DNA of 64,000 nucleotides from Opitutaceae bacterium (GTDB lineage: Bacteria; Verrucomicrobiota; Verrucomicrobiia; Opitutales; Opitutaceae). The position numbers were made by a program, and so were the translations under genes. The stretch lies in assembly GCA_019634615.1 (NCBI GenBank), contig JAHCAZ010000001.1, positions 62,001-126,000 on the forward strand. Reading direction: 5' to 3'. The notes below the pieces were generated by a model. It ran no database searches. It was not told the DNA's origin and saw only the letters and a program-made list of their open reading frames with translations. Positions 8,484 through 18,578 of the stretch are shown here, one piece after another. Numbering within the stretch: position 1 is the first letter of the stretch; each line of letters opens with the position of its first letter.

Positions 8484-9437
8484 ATGCCGGGCCGCCCCAC
8501 CAGTCGCGTTCCCGCCCAGCCGGCGCCCAGTGCGGCCTTTGCCCGGGAGATCGACGGCTTCATCGGCTTTCTCGAACTGGAGCGTGGACTCGCCCGCCGC
8601 ACCTGCGAGAATTACCAGAGCGACCTGCAGCAATGCGCCGCCTGGCTCGCGCGGCACGGCGTCAAGGACTGGGCCGCTGTAACAGGCGAACACGCCAGCG
8701 GCTGGATCCGCTCCCTCAGCGGCGACGATTACACGGTCGCCAGCCTCGCCCGCAAACTCGCCGCCCTGCGCGGACTCGCCCGTCACCTCGTGCGGGAAAA
8801 GGTGCGCGACGACGATTTCACGGCGCTGCTCTCGAGCCCCAAGCTCGTGCGCCGCATTCCCGGCACGCTCACGCCCGCCGAGGTGGCGAAGCTCCTCGCC
8901 GCCCCGAACGGCGGTGACGCGTACTCGCTGCGCGATCGTGCGCTGCTCGAATTGTTTTATTCCAGCGGCCTGCGCGTCTCGGAACTGGCCGGGCTCAACC
9001 TGCAACAGGTCGACCTCGAGCACGGCTACCTGCGCGTGTTCGGCAAGGGGTCGAAGGAACGGGTCGTCCCGGTCGGCACCAAGGCAGCCGACGCCATCGC
9101 GACGTATCTCGCCTCCGGCCGGCCGCACTTCGTCAAGCCCCGCACCGGCAGCCAGCTCTTCCTGAGTGAGCGCGGCACCGCGCTGTCGCGCATGATGCTC
9201 TGGCTCATCGTGCAGAAGTACGCCAAGCGCGCCGGCATCACGAAGAAGGTCAAGCCGCACCTGCTCCGCCACTCGTTCGCCACGCACCTGCTGGAGGGCG
9301 GCGCCGATCTGCGCGCAATCCAGGAAATGCTCGGCCACGCCCACATCGGCACCACGCAGATCTACACGACCGTCGAATCCCAGCGCCTCCTCACGCAGCA
9401 CGCGAAGTTCCACCCGCGAAACCAGGGAAGCCCTTAA
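8484..9437 (+). CDS. xerD: Tyrosine recombinase XerD-like
   Basis: A 317-residue site-specific recombinase of the XerC/XerD type, which resolves chromosome dimers at dif. Residues 20-110 are the SAM-like core-binding domain; the catalytic set is R164, K188, H259, R262, H285 and nucleophile Y294. No integrase-type arm-binding domain or neighbouring phage gene is present, which favours the housekeeping role. XerC and XerD cannot be separated from the sequence alone. It follows infA by 17 bases. Confidence 0.9.
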   Translation: MPGRPTSRVPAQPAPSAAFAREIDGFIGFLELERGLARRTCENYQSDLQQCAAWLARHGVKDWAAVTGEHASGWIRSLSGDDYTVASLARKLAALRGLARHLVREKVRDDDFTALLSSPKLVRRIPGTLTPAEVAKLLAAPNGGDAYSLRDRALLELFYSSGLRVSELAGLNLQQVDLEHGYLRVFGKGSKERVVPVGTKAADAIATYLASGRPHFVKPRTGSQLFLSERGTALSRMMLWLIVQKYAKRAGITKKVKPHLLRHSFATHLLEGGADLRAIQEMLGHAHIGTTQIYTTVESQRLLTQHAKFHPRNQGSP

Positions 9438-9441
9438 CCGC

Positions 9442-9500
9442 GGATTTCGCGGATCTGTAATTAAGAATCTCCGCGACCTCCGCGCCTCTGCGAGAGCCCT
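9442..9500. repeat. Imperfect intergenic inverted repeat
   Basis: The gap after xerD holds a weak dyad: AACCGCGGATTTCGCGGAT on the left and ATCTCCGCGACCTCCGCG on the right. The word pattern (CGCGGAT / CCGCGAC) resembles the outer arms seen at 43757-43921. Too degenerate to be more than a candidate decayed palindrome. Confidence 0.45.
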
Positions 9501-9507
9501 CTTCCTG

Positions 9508-9921
9508 TTACTTCACTCGCGACAGCGTCCGCGCGAAGCCCCAGACGGCGTACAGCAGCAGCAACGCGCCGACCGGGACGAGCAGCACGCCGAGGCCTGG
9601 GTCGCCGTCGTGGATGATCAGGCCGCCGAGGAAGAAACCTGCCGGCAACAGCCCCGAGCCCCAGAGCAGCGACTGCGACTGCGCACGCGTCACCTCGAAG
9701 CCCTTGACTGCCCGCAGCGTCAGGCCGGCGGCGATGTTGACAAGGCCAAGCAGCGTGCCGTGGGCGTGCGCCAAGGTGAACATGAGCCGCCGCATGTCCG
9801 CGCTGGCGTCGAGGTACCAGCCGATCTTGAAGCCGTGCAGGACCTCGAGCAGGACGCCGAGGCTCAGGAAGATGCAGACGGCCCACCAGCCGTAGCGGAG
9901 ATGTCGGTCGGAGGAGTTCAT
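9508..9921 (-). CDS. Hypothetical four-helix membrane protein
   Basis: A 137-residue protein with four hydrophobic segments at about 10-30, 48-66, 83-100 and 108-130. Between segments 1 and 2 is FKIGWYLDASADMRRLMFTLAHAHGTLLGL, with histidines set where a heme or metal could be bound, though this is only a visual impression. I do not recognise the family. It lies next to the multiheme cytochrome gene in the same orientation, separated by a palindromic repeat, so a redox role is possible but unproven. Confidence 0.6.
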   Translation of the reverse strand: MNSSDRHLRYGWWAVCIFLSLGVLLEVLHGFKIGWYLDASADMRRLMFTLAHAHGTLLGLVNIAAGLTLRAVKGFEVTRAQSQSLLWGSGLLPAGFFLGGLIIHDGDPGLGVLLVPVGALLLLYAVWGFARTLSRVK

Positions 9922-9958
9922 GGGAAAGGATCAGATGGCGGGCCGCATTGGGGTTGAG

Positions 9959-10044
9959 CGCCACCGTAGGCAGCCCGCTTGCGGGCGCTCGAACGGCATG
10001 CGCACGCCAAACCAGCGCCCGCGAGCGGGCTGCCTACGGTGGCG
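9959..10044. repeat. Palindromic repeat, family 2 (copy a)
   Basis: Two 31-base arms (9959-9989 and 10014-10044) match as an inverted repeat with one mismatch; the shared core is CCGTAGGCAGCCCGCT. A related palindrome is at 14011-14090 and a half copy at 38665-38686. There is no T tract, so it is not a classical terminator. Confidence 0.9.
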
Positions 10045-10061
10045 GGTTAGGTTGGCTGGGT

Positions 10062-12059
10062 TCATTCCACGAGCATCATCTTGCGCGTGCTGCGCTGGTC
10101 GAGCAGTTGCTCGAGCAACTGCTGGCGGAACTGGCCGTCGGGTTCGAGCAGGACCTCGGAGCGGAAGGGTTCGCGCTTGTTGCGCACCTCGAACCACCAG
10201 CGCTGGTACGACTTTGCGACGGCGGCCTTCTGGTGGGCGTCATCCGCGGTGTAGTCATAATCGTGCTCGGCGAAACCGGGCAGCGTCTGCAGCGACTTGT
10301 CGGCGGCGAAGCGCACGGCGGCGTACGGGTCGTTGAGCGTGAAGATCAGGTGCGGGTAGATCCACTCGTAGCCCGAGGCGAACTGCGCCGGCTGCCAGCC
10401 CATGCTCCAGGCGATGAGCGCGCGCTGGCCGGCGTCGCCCTTGAGGAGCCATTGCACGCTGGCCGACAGCTCGTGGTCCTCGCGGGAAAGGGCGACCGGC
10501 GCCTGGCCGTACCACTCGGTGAGCTTTTCCCCGGTCCAGGCGAGTGACTTGTCGAGGTGGCAGAGGTTGCAGGCATTGGGCCGGCCGACCTCGACGCTCT
10601 CGCGCACGGTCGGCGACGTGATGGTGTGGCTGCGGATGGCGCGCAACAGGCCGTACGTGGTGTGCGGCATGTGGCAGTTGTAGCAGCTGCTGCCACTCGA
10701 GGCCGGCGCGTGGCGGGTGTGGGCCGTCAGCTTGGCGGTGTCGGCGTATTGTTGGTGGCACTGCAGGCAGGCGCGGTTGGCGTCCATGCCCGGCGCCATC
10801 TGGTCGGGCCGCCAGGCGGCGAGCGACGCGGCGTCGGTGCGCTCCGGGTGCATCTCGTGGCACGACAGGCACGAGAACTTGCCGCCCTTGAAGCAGGGCG
10901 ACGCCTGCGTGCCGTTGAGTTCGCGGCCGGTCACGCGGACCTGGCCGTCGCCCCAGAAGCTGTCGCCGAAGGGGTGGGGGCTCGTCTCCAGCAGGGCCGC
11001 GCGTTCGTCGGGATGGTCGGTGCCGTGGGGTTGAAAGACCCAGCGCTCATCGAGCTCCTTCATGCCGGGGCGGAAGCGGTCGCCGTCGCGGTCGAAGCGC
11101 GTCGTGTCGTTGGGGTTCTTGAAGGCCCAGATGCTGTGACAGGAGCCGCACACGAGCGACGACGTGGGACCGTCCATGCGCGCGGGATTCGCGATGGTCG
11201 GGTCGGGCGCGCCGGTCAGGTGGAGGGCGAAGCGGCGGAGCGGGTTGCGGTTGCGCTCGACGTGTTCCTTGCCGCCGCTGTGGCACGCCTCGCACGCGAT
11301 GCCGAAGTCGGCCACGCGCGAGTCGAACACGCCGTTGCCCTCGGGCCGCGCGCGGCCGTGGGTGGTGTGGCAGTTGATGCAGCCGTTGTTCCAGTCGCCG
11401 CGGTCGTACACCTGCTTCGGGCCGGGCGGGACGAGGAACGTCATCTCCATCGGCACCCACTTCTTCTCGGCCACGAGATAGCCGTACGGAAACTGCGCAA
11501 GCGTCCGACCCTCGCCGGCGGAGAGCCAGAGGATCTGCAGGTTGTGTGAGCCGGTGGTGAGGACGACCTCCTGCGGCGGACCGAAGGCGGAGGCGGGGGC
11601 GGCGGTGGGCTTCGTGCGGACGAAGTACGCGTCGCCCGTGCGCTCGACGCGGTAGTCGAGGCCGTCGTAATTCACCTCGAGCCCGTCGATGTCGGCGGCG
11701 AGGTGCGCCGGTTTCGCCACCTGCGTCATCGTGCGGTGGTGCGAGGCGTGCCAGCTCGCGTGGTTGCCGGGGTGGCAGGCGCGGCAGGTGTCGGCCGTGA
11801 TGTAGGCGCCCGTCGGCGTCTGGATCGGGCGATTGGCCGGCGGCGTGGCGCGCTCGGCCTGGATCAGCGAGAGCGCGGTCATCGCGAGGCCCCAGGCGAC
11901 GGCCAACAGCCCCCAGCGCGCGGCGCGCGAGGCGGGCAGGAGCGGGTTGCGGCGGGCAGGTGCGGGGGGCGCGGGGTCGGCCACGCGGAAAAGAAACGGG
12001 GATGCGCCCGTGGTGGAAAGAATTTTCGCTAACAGCCGCGCTACGCCAGCGCATCGCAC
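10062..12059 (-). CDS. Octaheme c-type cytochrome, membrane-anchored
   Basis: A 665-residue protein with one hydrophobic segment near residues 48-66, likely an uncleaved anchor or signal, then eight CxxCH heme sites at residues 92, 227, 256, 304, 397, 431, 459 and 497. This marks it as a periplasmic electron-transfer or reductase protein matured by the cytochrome c system. The segment after the last heme (about 510-650) has no heme site. It does not show the CxxCK site of NrfA or a recognisable hydroxylamine-oxidase crosslink, so the substrate is unknown. A GTG at 11984 would remove 25 residues and is an alternative start. Expressed divergently from the CBS gene. Confidence 0.88.
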   Translation of the reverse strand: MRCAGVARLLAKILSTTGASPFLFRVADPAPPAPARRNPLLPASRAARWGLLAVAWGLAMTALSLIQAERATPPANRPIQTPTGAYITADTCRACHPGNHASWHASHHRTMTQVAKPAHLAADIDGLEVNYDGLDYRVERTGDAYFVRTKPTAAPASAFGPPQEVVLTTGSHNLQILWLSAGEGRTLAQFPYGYLVAEKKWVPMEMTFLVPPGPKQVYDRGDWNNGCINCHTTHGRARPEGNGVFDSRVADFGIACEACHSGGKEHVERNRNPLRRFALHLTGAPDPTIANPARMDGPTSSLVCGSCHSIWAFKNPNDTTRFDRDGDRFRPGMKELDERWVFQPHGTDHPDERAALLETSPHPFGDSFWGDGQVRVTGRELNGTQASPCFKGGKFSCLSCHEMHPERTDAASLAAWRPDQMAPGMDANRACLQCHQQYADTAKLTAHTRHAPASSGSSCYNCHMPHTTYGLLRAIRSHTITSPTVRESVEVGRPNACNLCHLDKSLAWTGEKLTEWYGQAPVALSREDHELSASVQWLLKGDAGQRALIAWSMGWQPAQFASGYEWIYPHLIFTLNDPYAAVRFAADKSLQTLPGFAEHDYDYTADDAHQKAAVAKSYQRWWFEVRNKREPFRSEVLLEPDGQFRQQLLEQLLDQRSTRKMMLVE

Positions 12060-12156
12060 CGGCTGCTAACTCGGCCCGGGCCGCGACGCGGCGCTGACAT
12101 CACCGGCCGCCGGGAGTAACCAAAGGGTTCCCCGGCCTGCCGCCGGGTGCCTCATC

Positions 12157-12654
12157 ATGAAATCGCACGATCCCAATGACGTCACCTGCCGCGCCATCAT
12201 GGACCCGGCCCCGGCGGTCCTGGCGCCCGCGGTGACCTTCGCGGCGGCGGTGCAGCGGCTCCTCGATGAGCGCCTGCTGGCCATGCCCGTGGTCGATGCG
12301 GGCGGGCGCTACCTCGGCCTGTTCCGCAAGAACCTCGTGATCTCCACCGTGCTCCCGCAGGTGGCGGTCCACTCCGACCGCTTCAACCAGGTCGTCCGCA
12401 TGATCGATGCCGGCCTCCTGCGCGACAACCTGCGGGACATCCGCGACCGCTACGCCCTCATCGCCCAGGACCCGGTCGCGAGCCACCTCGACAAGGATGC
12501 CCCGGTGCTGCGCCCCGACCAGTCGCTCGTCACCGCCCTCTACCACCTTTACCGCGGCCGGAACTTCCTGCCCGTGGTCGATCCGGCCAACAGCCGCCTG
12601 CTGGGCGTCGTGTCCACCTGGGACGTGCTGGAGACCATGCGGGGAGGCGTCTGA
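12157..12654 (+). CDS. CBS-domain protein
   Basis: A 165-residue protein consisting of two CBS motifs (about residues 12-65 and 103-160), the typical pair that binds adenosine nucleotides. The sequence AMPVVDAGGRYLGLF and NFLPVVDPANSRLLGVVSTWDVL are the two strand-helix cores. It ends three bases before the transporter gene, so the two are surely co-expressed, and it probably acts as a nucleotide-sensing regulator of that transporter. That role is inference from the pairing. Confidence 0.88.
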   Translation: MKSHDPNDVTCRAIMDPAPAVLAPAVTFAAAVQRLLDERLLAMPVVDAGGRYLGLFRKNLVISTVLPQVAVHSDRFNQVVRMIDAGLLRDNLRDIRDRYALIAQDPVASHLDKDAPVLRPDQSLVTALYHLYRGRNFLPVVDPANSRLLGVVSTWDVLETMRGGV

Positions 12655-12657
12655 GCC

Positions 12658-13995
12658 ATGAGCGCCGGCACCTTCCTTGCCTCGCTGACGGGGTCGGCGG
12701 CGACGTGGCTCGCGGTCGGCATCCTGCTGCTCACGTATGCGGTGATCATGACCGAGCGGCTCAACCGCGCCATCGTCGCCCTGCTCGGGGCCGTGCTCAT
12801 GATCGCCGCGGGGCTCCTCAACCAGGAGGAGGCGGTGGCGGGCATCGACTTCAACACCATCGGCCTGCTCGCAGGGATGATGGTGATCGTCTCGATCGCG
12901 CGGAAGAGCGGCATCTTCGAGTACCTCGCGATCCGCGCCGCCAAGCTCGCCCGGGGCAGCCCGGCGGGCATCCTTGCGCTCCTCGTGCTGGTGACGGCCG
13001 TCGTCTCCGCGCTCCTCGACAACGTCACCACGGTGCTGCTCATCGTGCCCGTCACGCTGGTCATCTGCAACGAGCTCAAGGTGCCGCCGTACCCGTTTCT
13101 GCTCTCGCAGGTCATCGCGTCGAACATTGGCGGCACGGCCACGCTGATCGGCGATCCGCCCAACATCATCATCGGCGCGCAGGTCGGCCTGTCGTTCAAC
13201 TCGTTTCTCTACAACCTCACGCCGGTGATCGCGGTCATCCTCGCGGTCCACGTGGTGGCGATCCACGTGTTCTGGGGCCGGGCGCTGCGGACGAGCCCGG
13301 AGGCGCGGGCGCGGATCATGGCGATGGACGAGCGGGCGGCCATCACCGACGGGCGGCTGCTGGTGAAGTCCATGGCCGTCCTCGGGATCGTGCTCGCGGC
13401 CTTCGTGGGCGCGCGTTTCATCGGCCTCGAGTCGGGCACCATCGGCATCGGCGGCGCGGCCCTGCTGCTCCTGCTCGACAATCTCGGCCGGCCGGCGGCG
13501 CGGCAGTCCGAGAACGTGACCCAGGTGTTCAACGAGGTGGAGTGGGTGACGTTGTTCTTCTTCATCGGCCTTTTCGTCGTCGTGCGCGGCGTGGAGCACA
13601 CCGGCGTCCTCCACACGCTCGCCGGGAAACTGCTGGCGGCGACAGGCGGACGCCTCGAGGCGACGGGCCTCGGGATCCTGTGGTCCTCGGCGCTGCTGTC
13701 CGCGATCGTGGACAACATCCCCTTCGTCGCGACGATGATCCCGATGATCAAGGCGATGGCCTCGGCCTTCGGCGGACCCGACGGGCTGCTGCCGCTTTGG
13801 TGGGCGCTGTCCCTGGGCGCGTGTCTCGGCGGCAACGGCACGCTGGTGGGGGCCAGCGCCAACCTGACTGTCGCCGGCCTGGCTGAGCGGAACCACGTTC
13901 CCTTCCGGTTCCTGACCTACACGAAGCACGCGCTGCCGATGATGTTGGTGCACGTCGGCATCGCGCACGTGTACTGGGTGTGGCGTTATCTGTGA
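12658..13995 (+). CDS. SLC13 / ArsB-NhaD family ion transporter
   Basis: A 445-residue membrane protein with about 11-12 hydrophobic segments. Two inverted halves are visible through the repeated motif LLDNVTTVLLIVPVTLV (near residue 120) and AIVDNIPFVATMIPMI (near 345), which is the ion-transporter superfamily signature, together with NIGGTATLIGDPPN. Members carry out arsenite, sodium/proton or dicarboxylate transport; the substrate cannot be told here. It lies three bases after the CBS protein gene and forms a two-gene operon with it. Confidence 0.88.
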   Translation: MSAGTFLASLTGSAATWLAVGILLLTYAVIMTERLNRAIVALLGAVLMIAAGLLNQEEAVAGIDFNTIGLLAGMMVIVSIARKSGIFEYLAIRAAKLARGSPAGILALLVLVTAVVSALLDNVTTVLLIVPVTLVICNELKVPPYPFLLSQVIASNIGGTATLIGDPPNIIIGAQVGLSFNSFLYNLTPVIAVILAVHVVAIHVFWGRALRTSPEARARIMAMDERAAITDGRLLVKSMAVLGIVLAAFVGARFIGLESGTIGIGGAALLLLLDNLGRPAARQSENVTQVFNEVEWVTLFFFIGLFVVVRGVEHTGVLHTLAGKLLAATGGRLEATGLGILWSSALLSAIVDNIPFVATMIPMIKAMASAFGGPDGLLPLWWALSLGACLGGNGTLVGASANLTVAGLAERNHVPFRFLTYTKHALPMMLVHVGIAHVYWVWRYL

Positions 13996-14010
13996 GGGGC
14001 GGAATCCGGC

Positions 14011-14090
14011 AACCGTAGGCAGACCGCTTGCGGGCGCTGGTTGGGCATGCGCTGCCGGTTCGAGCGCGCGCAAGCGCGCTGCCTACGGGG
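14011..14090. repeat. Palindromic repeat, family 2 (copy b)
   Basis: Imperfect inverted repeat sharing the core CCGTAGGCAGaCCGCTTGCG with copy a at 9959. Left arm 14011-14038, right arm 14063-14090. Flanking bases (GGCAACCG on the left, CGGTTGCC near 14104-14112) extend the dyad outward. It fills the gap between the SLC13 gene and the next small gene. Confidence 0.8.
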
Positions 14091-14142
14091 CCGCACCGCA
14101 TTCCCGGTTGCCAACGCTTCCGGGCCGGCGTAGGCGAACACC

Positions 14143-14367
14143 ATGTCCTCACCCCAACTCAAGGCCCTCAGTAACCTTTGCTTCACCCTCGGTTTCGTCT
14201 CGATCGCGACTTCGATCGCCCTTTGGTACCTCATGAACGGCGACACGGCCGTCGCCCAGGCGCATGCCGAGCGCACCGGCATCTTCGTCGGCATGTGGGC
14301 GCCGACGTTTTTCATCCTCTCCAACCGCTTTGATCGCTACGCGGAGAAGGCGGAGAAGGGCGCTTGA
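14143..14367 (+). CDS. Small two-helix membrane protein
   Basis: A 74-residue protein starting MSSPQLKALSNLCF, with hydrophobic segments at about 12-32 and 44-60 and a charged C-terminus (RFDRYAEKAEKGA). No family recognised. It sits between two palindromic repeats and faces purL. The coding potential is supported by codon-position GC bias and the coherent membrane profile. Confidence 0.55.
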   Translation: MSSPQLKALSNLCFTLGFVSIATSIALWYLMNGDTAVAQAHAERTGIFVGMWAPTFFILSNRFDRYAEKAEKGA

Positions 14368-14373
14368 AGTCCC

Positions 14374-14450
14374 GGGTGGCTACGAGCGTGAGCGAGTGGC
14401 GAATCAGCCGAGCGGGCCTCACGGCCACTCGCTCACGCTCGTAGCCACCC
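14374..14450. repeat. Palindromic repeat, family 1 (copy a)
   Basis: Perfect 27-base arms (14374-14400 and 14424-14450) with a 23-base loop. Core word GCTACGAGCGTGAGCGAGTG. The most perfect of six copies in this window; lies between convergent genes (small membrane protein and purL). Confidence 0.97.
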
Positions 14451-14465
14451 GGCCTGGCGCCGATG

Positions 14466-17400
14466 TCAACCCACCCAGGCGCGGGCGTTGTAGAAGAGCT
14501 GCATCCAGGGCGAGTCCTCGCCCCATTCGCGCGGCGACCAGCTCATGCAGGCGGAGCGGAAGACGCGCTCGGGGTGCGGCATCATGATCGTGACGCGGCC
14601 CGTCGTCGTGGTCAGCGCCGTCAGGCCGAAGGGTGAGCCGTTCGGGTTCAGCGGATAGTGCTCCGTGGGCCGGTGGTGGTTGTCCACGAAGCGGCCGGCG
14701 ACGAGGCCGGAGCGATTGAAGGCCTCCGCGGCGGCGGCGTCCTTGAACTCGGTGTAGCCCTCGCCGTGGGCGACGGCGATGGGGATCACGGATCCCGCCA
14801 TGCCCTGGAACAGCACGCTCGGACTCGATTCGATCTTGAGCGAGACGAAGCGGCCTTCGTAGCGCTCGCTCTGGTTCTGCACGAACCGCGGCCAGGCTTC
14901 GGCGCCGGGGATGATGGACTTGAGGTTGCTCATCATCTGGCAGCCGTTGCACACGCCGAGGCCGAAGGTGTCCTCGCGGGCGAAGAACGCCGCGAACTCG
15001 GCGCGGGCGCGATCGTTGAACAGGACGCTCTTGGCCCAGCCCTCGCCGGCGCCGAGCACGTCGCCGTAGCTGAAGCCGCCGCAGGCCGCGAGGCCACGGA
15101 AGTCGCGGAGCGAAACCCGGCCCGCGAGGATATCGCTCATGTGCACGTCGACCGCGCGGAAGCCCGCGCGGACAAACGCCGCGGCCATCTCGACCTCGCC
15201 GTTGACGCCCTGCTCGCGCAGGATGGCGACGGCGGGGCGGGCGCCGGCCGCCTTGAATGGCTTCGGCGAGAAGGTCACCACGGGCGTGATCCCGGGGTTC
15301 TGCCGGTCGAGGCGCAACTGGTGCTCCTGGTCGGCGGCCGCCGGGTTGTCGCGCAGGGCGGCGATGCGGTGGGTCACGTCGGACCAGATCGCGCGCAGCG
15401 CGAAAAGGTCTTCCTCGAGCAGCACCTTGGCGCCGCGCCTGACGCGGAAGGTGTGCGTGGAATTCAGCGTGCCGAGACGCGACACGCAGGCCTTGAGGCC
15501 GTGCTGGCGGAAGGTGAGGAGGACGTGGTCGAGGTCCGACTCGCGCACCTGGACGACGGCACCGAGCTCCTCGCTGAACAGGGCCGCGAAGGCGTCGTGG
15601 CCCGGCGGCAGCGTGAGGTCCACGCCGGTGTGGCCGGCGAAGGCCATTTCAACGGCGGTGGCGAGCAGGCCGCCATCGGAGCGGTCGTGATAGGCCAGCA
15701 GCTTTTGCTCGCGGCCGAGTTGCTGGATCGCCTGCCAGAAGTTCTTCAGGTCATCGGCGCGGTCGACGTCCGGCGTGGCCGCACCCATCTGGGAAACGAC
15801 CTGGGCGAGGATGGAGCCGCCGAGGCGATTTTGCCCGCGGCCTAGATCCACCAGGAGCAGGACGGAGTCCGATACTGGCTGGAGCTGGGGAGTCAGCGTC
15901 AGTCGGATGTCGGCGACCGGCGAGAAGGCCGACACGATGAGTGAGATCGGGGCGGTGATGCGCTTCGCCTTGTCGCCGTCCTGCCAGACGGTGGACATGC
16001 TCATGCTGTCCTTGCCGACGGGGATGGTGATGCCGAGGGCGGGGCAGAGTTCCAGGCCCACGGCCTGCACGGCGGCGTAGAGGTCGGCGGCGTCGCCGGG
16101 GACAGCCGGGGCGGCCATCCAGTTGGCCGAGAGGTTGACCTTGCCGAGGTCGCCGATCTGGGCGGCGGCGAGATTGGTCAGGGCCTCGCCGACCGCGAGG
16201 CGGGCGGAGGCGGCGGCGTTGTTGACGGCGACGGGGGTGCGCTCGCCCATGGCCATGGCCTCGCCGGTGTAGACGTCGAAGGCAGCCGCCGTGACGGCGC
16301 AGTCGGCGACCGGCACCTGCCAGGGGCCGACCATCTGGTCGCGGGCGATGAGGCCGCCGAGCGTGCGGTCGCCTATGGCGATCAGGAAGGTCTTGTCGGC
16401 GACGGCCGGGTGGGCGAGGACGCGGCGGACCGCCTCCGCCAAGGTCAGGTCGCCGAGATCGAGCGGCTGCTGCGGGCGCGTGAGCGACTGTTCCTGCCGG
16501 TGCATGCGCGGCGGCTTGCCGAGCAGGACCTCGAGCGGGAGGTCGATGGGCTTGTTCTGGAAATGCGGGTCCTCGACGGTGAGCTGCTTTTCCGCCGTGG
16601 CCTCGCCGACGATGGCGAAGGGCGCGCGCTCGCGTTCGCAGAGCTGGCGGAAGGTGTCGATGCGGTCGGCGGGGATGGCAAGGACGTAGCGTTCCTGCGA
16701 CTCGTTGCACCAGAGTTCGAGCGGGGACATCCCGGGCTCGGCGTTGGGGAGCTGGCGCAGGTCGAACTTGCCGCCGCGGCCGCCGTCATTGACGAGCTCG
16801 GGCAGGGCGTTGGAGACGCCGCCGGCGCCGACGTCGTGGATGAACGCGATCGGGTTGGCGTCGCCGAGCGCCCAGCAGCGGTCGATGACCTCCTGGCAGC
16901 GGCGCTGCATCTCGGCGTTGTCACGCTGCACGCTGGCGAAATCGAGGTCCTCGCTGCCATGGCCGCTGGCCATCGAGCTCGCTGCGCCGCCGCCGAGGCC
17001 GATGAGCATCGCGGGGCCGCCGAGGACGACGAGCTTGTCGCCGGGGTTGATCTTCCCCTTCTGCACGTGGTCGGCGCGGATGTTGCCGAGGCCGCCGGCG
17101 AGCATGATGGGCTTGTGGTAGCCGCGCAGCTCCGCGCCGTTGGCCCCCGGGACCTTCTGCTCGAAGGTGCGGAAATAGCCGTTGATCGCCGGGCGGCCGA
17201 ACTCGTTGTTGAAAGCGGCGCCGCCGAGGGGGCCCTCGATCATGATGTCGAGGGCGGAGACGATGCGGCCGGGTTTGCCGTGGTCCTTTTCCCAGGGCTG
17301 GATGGCGCCGGGGAGGCGGAGGTTGGACACGCTGAAGCCGACGAGGCCGGCCTTGGGCTTGGCGCCGCGGCCGGTGGCGCCCTCGTCGCGGATCTCGCCG

Positions 17401-18362
17401 CCGGAGCCCGTGGCGGCGCCGGGGTAGGGCGAGATGGCGGTTGGGTGGTTGTGCGTCTCGACCTTGCAGAGCAGGTGGATGTCTTCCTCGGCGGTGACGT
17501 ATTCGTTCGTGCGCGGGTCGGCGAAGAAGCGCCCGCCCTTCGAGCCGACGAGGACGGCGGCGTTGTCCTTGTAGGCCGAGAGAATACCGTCCGCGTGCAG
17601 CTGGTAGGTATTCTTGATCATCTGGAACAGCGACTTGTCCTGGCGGAGGCCGTCGATCTCCCAGGTGGCGTTGAAAATCTTGTGCCGGCAGTGCTCGGAA
17701 TTGGCCTGCGCGAACATCATCAGCTCGACGTCGTGGGGGTCGCGGCCGAGTTTGGTGAACGCGGCCACGAGGTAGTCGATCTCGTCCTCCGCCAGGGCGA
17801 GCCCGAGCGCGGTGTTGGCCTCGACGAGGGCGGCGCGGCCCTGGGCCAGAATCGGGACCGTGGTGGCGGGGCGCGGGGACTCGTGGCGGAAGAGGGCGGC
17901 GCAAGAATCGAGGTCGGGGAAGACGACCTGGGTCATGCGATCGTGCAGCCGGGCGCGGAGGAGGGCGAGCTGCGTGGCGGGGACGACGTGCAGCGGGGGT
18001 CGCAGCGCCGCGTTGTCGATCGCGACGGTGTAGGCGATGACCCGCTCGATGCGCCGGACGTTGGTCAAGCCGCAGATGTGCGCGATGTCGGTGGCCTTGG
18101 ACGACCAGGGGGAAATGGTGCCCGGGCGCGGGGCGACGACCTGGAGCAGCCCGGTGACGGCGGCGGCGGAGCGGCTGGGGCCGTAGGTGAGGAGCCGATC
18201 GAGGATGGCGCGTTGCGCAACCGTCAGGTCGCCGTCGATTTCCGCAAGATGCACAAACTCGGCGCTGATGGCGCGGACCGGAAACCCGGCGGCAGTCAGG
18301 CCTTCGAGGAGCTTCTGGAGCCGGAAGGGAGAGAGGGCAGGCGAGCCGCGGAGGATCAGCAT
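14466..18362 (-). CDS. purL: Phosphoribosylformylglycinamidine synthase (large, single-chain)
   Basis: A 1298-residue enzyme of purine synthesis that converts FGAR and glutamine to FGAM. It is the long single-chain form: an N-terminal PurS-like part, two AIR-synthase-like halves with the ATP site (GGxGxG segments, [20 protein letters not shown]), and a C-terminal class I glutaminase with the nucleophile in GVCNGCQMM and the histidine/glutamate pair in PHPERVF. The start [12 protein letters not shown] fits the family; an open frame continues upstream to 20375 but only as the reverse shadow of purF. Divergent from purF over a 216-base gap, which suggests shared control of the pathway. Confidence 0.96.
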   Translation of the reverse strand: MLILRGSPALSPFRLQKLLEGLTAAGFPVRAISAEFVHLAEIDGDLTVAQRAILDRLLTYGPSRSAAAVTGLLQVVAPRPGTISPWSSKATDIAHICGLTNVRRIERVIAYTVAIDNAALRPPLHVVPATQLALLRARLHDRMTQVVFPDLDSCAALFRHESPRPATTVPILAQGRAALVEANTALGLALAEDEIDYLVAAFTKLGRDPHDVELMMFAQANSEHCRHKIFNATWEIDGLRQDKSLFQMIKNTYQLHADGILSAYKDNAAVLVGSKGGRFFADPRTNEYVTAEEDIHLLCKVETHNHPTAISPYPGAATGSGGEIRDEGATGRGAKPKAGLVGFSVSNLRLPGAIQPWEKDHGKPGRIVSALDIMIEGPLGGAAFNNEFGRPAINGYFRTFEQKVPGANGAELRGYHKPIMLAGGLGNIRADHVQKGKINPGDKLVVLGGPAMLIGLGGGAASSMASGHGSEDLDFASVQRDNAEMQRRCQEVIDRCWALGDANPIAFIHDVGAGGVSNALPELVNDGGRGGKFDLRQLPNAEPGMSPLELWCNESQERYVLAIPADRIDTFRQLCERERAPFAIVGEATAEKQLTVEDPHFQNKPIDLPLEVLLGKPPRMHRQEQSLTRPQQPLDLGDLTLAEAVRRVLAHPAVADKTFLIAIGDRTLGGLIARDQMVGPWQVPVADCAVTAAAFDVYTGEAMAMGERTPVAVNNAAASARLAVGEALTNLAAAQIGDLGKVNLSANWMAAPAVPGDAADLYAAVQAVGLELCPALGITIPVGKDSMSMSTVWQDGDKAKRITAPISLIVSAFSPVADIRLTLTPQLQPVSDSVLLLVDLGRGQNRLGGSILAQVVSQMGAATPDVDRADDLKNFWQAIQQLGREQKLLAYHDRSDGGLLATAVEMAFAGHTGVDLTLPPGHDAFAALFSEELGAVVQVRESDLDHVLLTFRQHGLKACVSRLGTLNSTHTFRVRRGAKVLLEEDLFALRAIWSDVTHRIAALRDNPAAADQEHQLRLDRQNPGITPVVTFSPKPFKAAGARPAVAILREQGVNGEVEMAAAFVRAGFRAVDVHMSDILAGRVSLRDFRGLAACGGFSYGDVLGAGEGWAKSVLFNDRARAEFAAFFAREDTFGLGVCNGCQMMSNLKSIIPGAEAWPRFVQNQSERYEGRFVSLKIESSPSVLFQGMAGSVIPIAVAHGEGYTEFKDAAAAEAFNRSGLVAGRFVDNHHRPTEHYPLNPNGSPFGLTALTTTTGRVTIMMPHPERVFRSACMSWSPREWGEDSPWMQLFYNARAWVG

Positions 18363-18578
18363 GGTCGGAAAAGCGATGTTTCCCAAGTCCCCGGGCGCGT
18401 CAAGGGGCGGGCGCGCCGGGCGCGGACTTTTTGCCGCCGCGTGACCGAGAAAGCCGTTGACGATTGGTGACGACTGCGCGGAATGAACGGCTTTGCCGCC
18501 CGTGAGGACCAATTCCGACCAGAAATCCATGCCGCGCCGCCCCGAGGGGAGCGCCATGGACACCAAAGGACACCGGCC

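Noticed and set aside
18363-18578. Purine riboswitch or PurR-type operator between purL and purF
   Set aside because: No conserved purine aptamer pattern and no clear dyad is visible in the gap.
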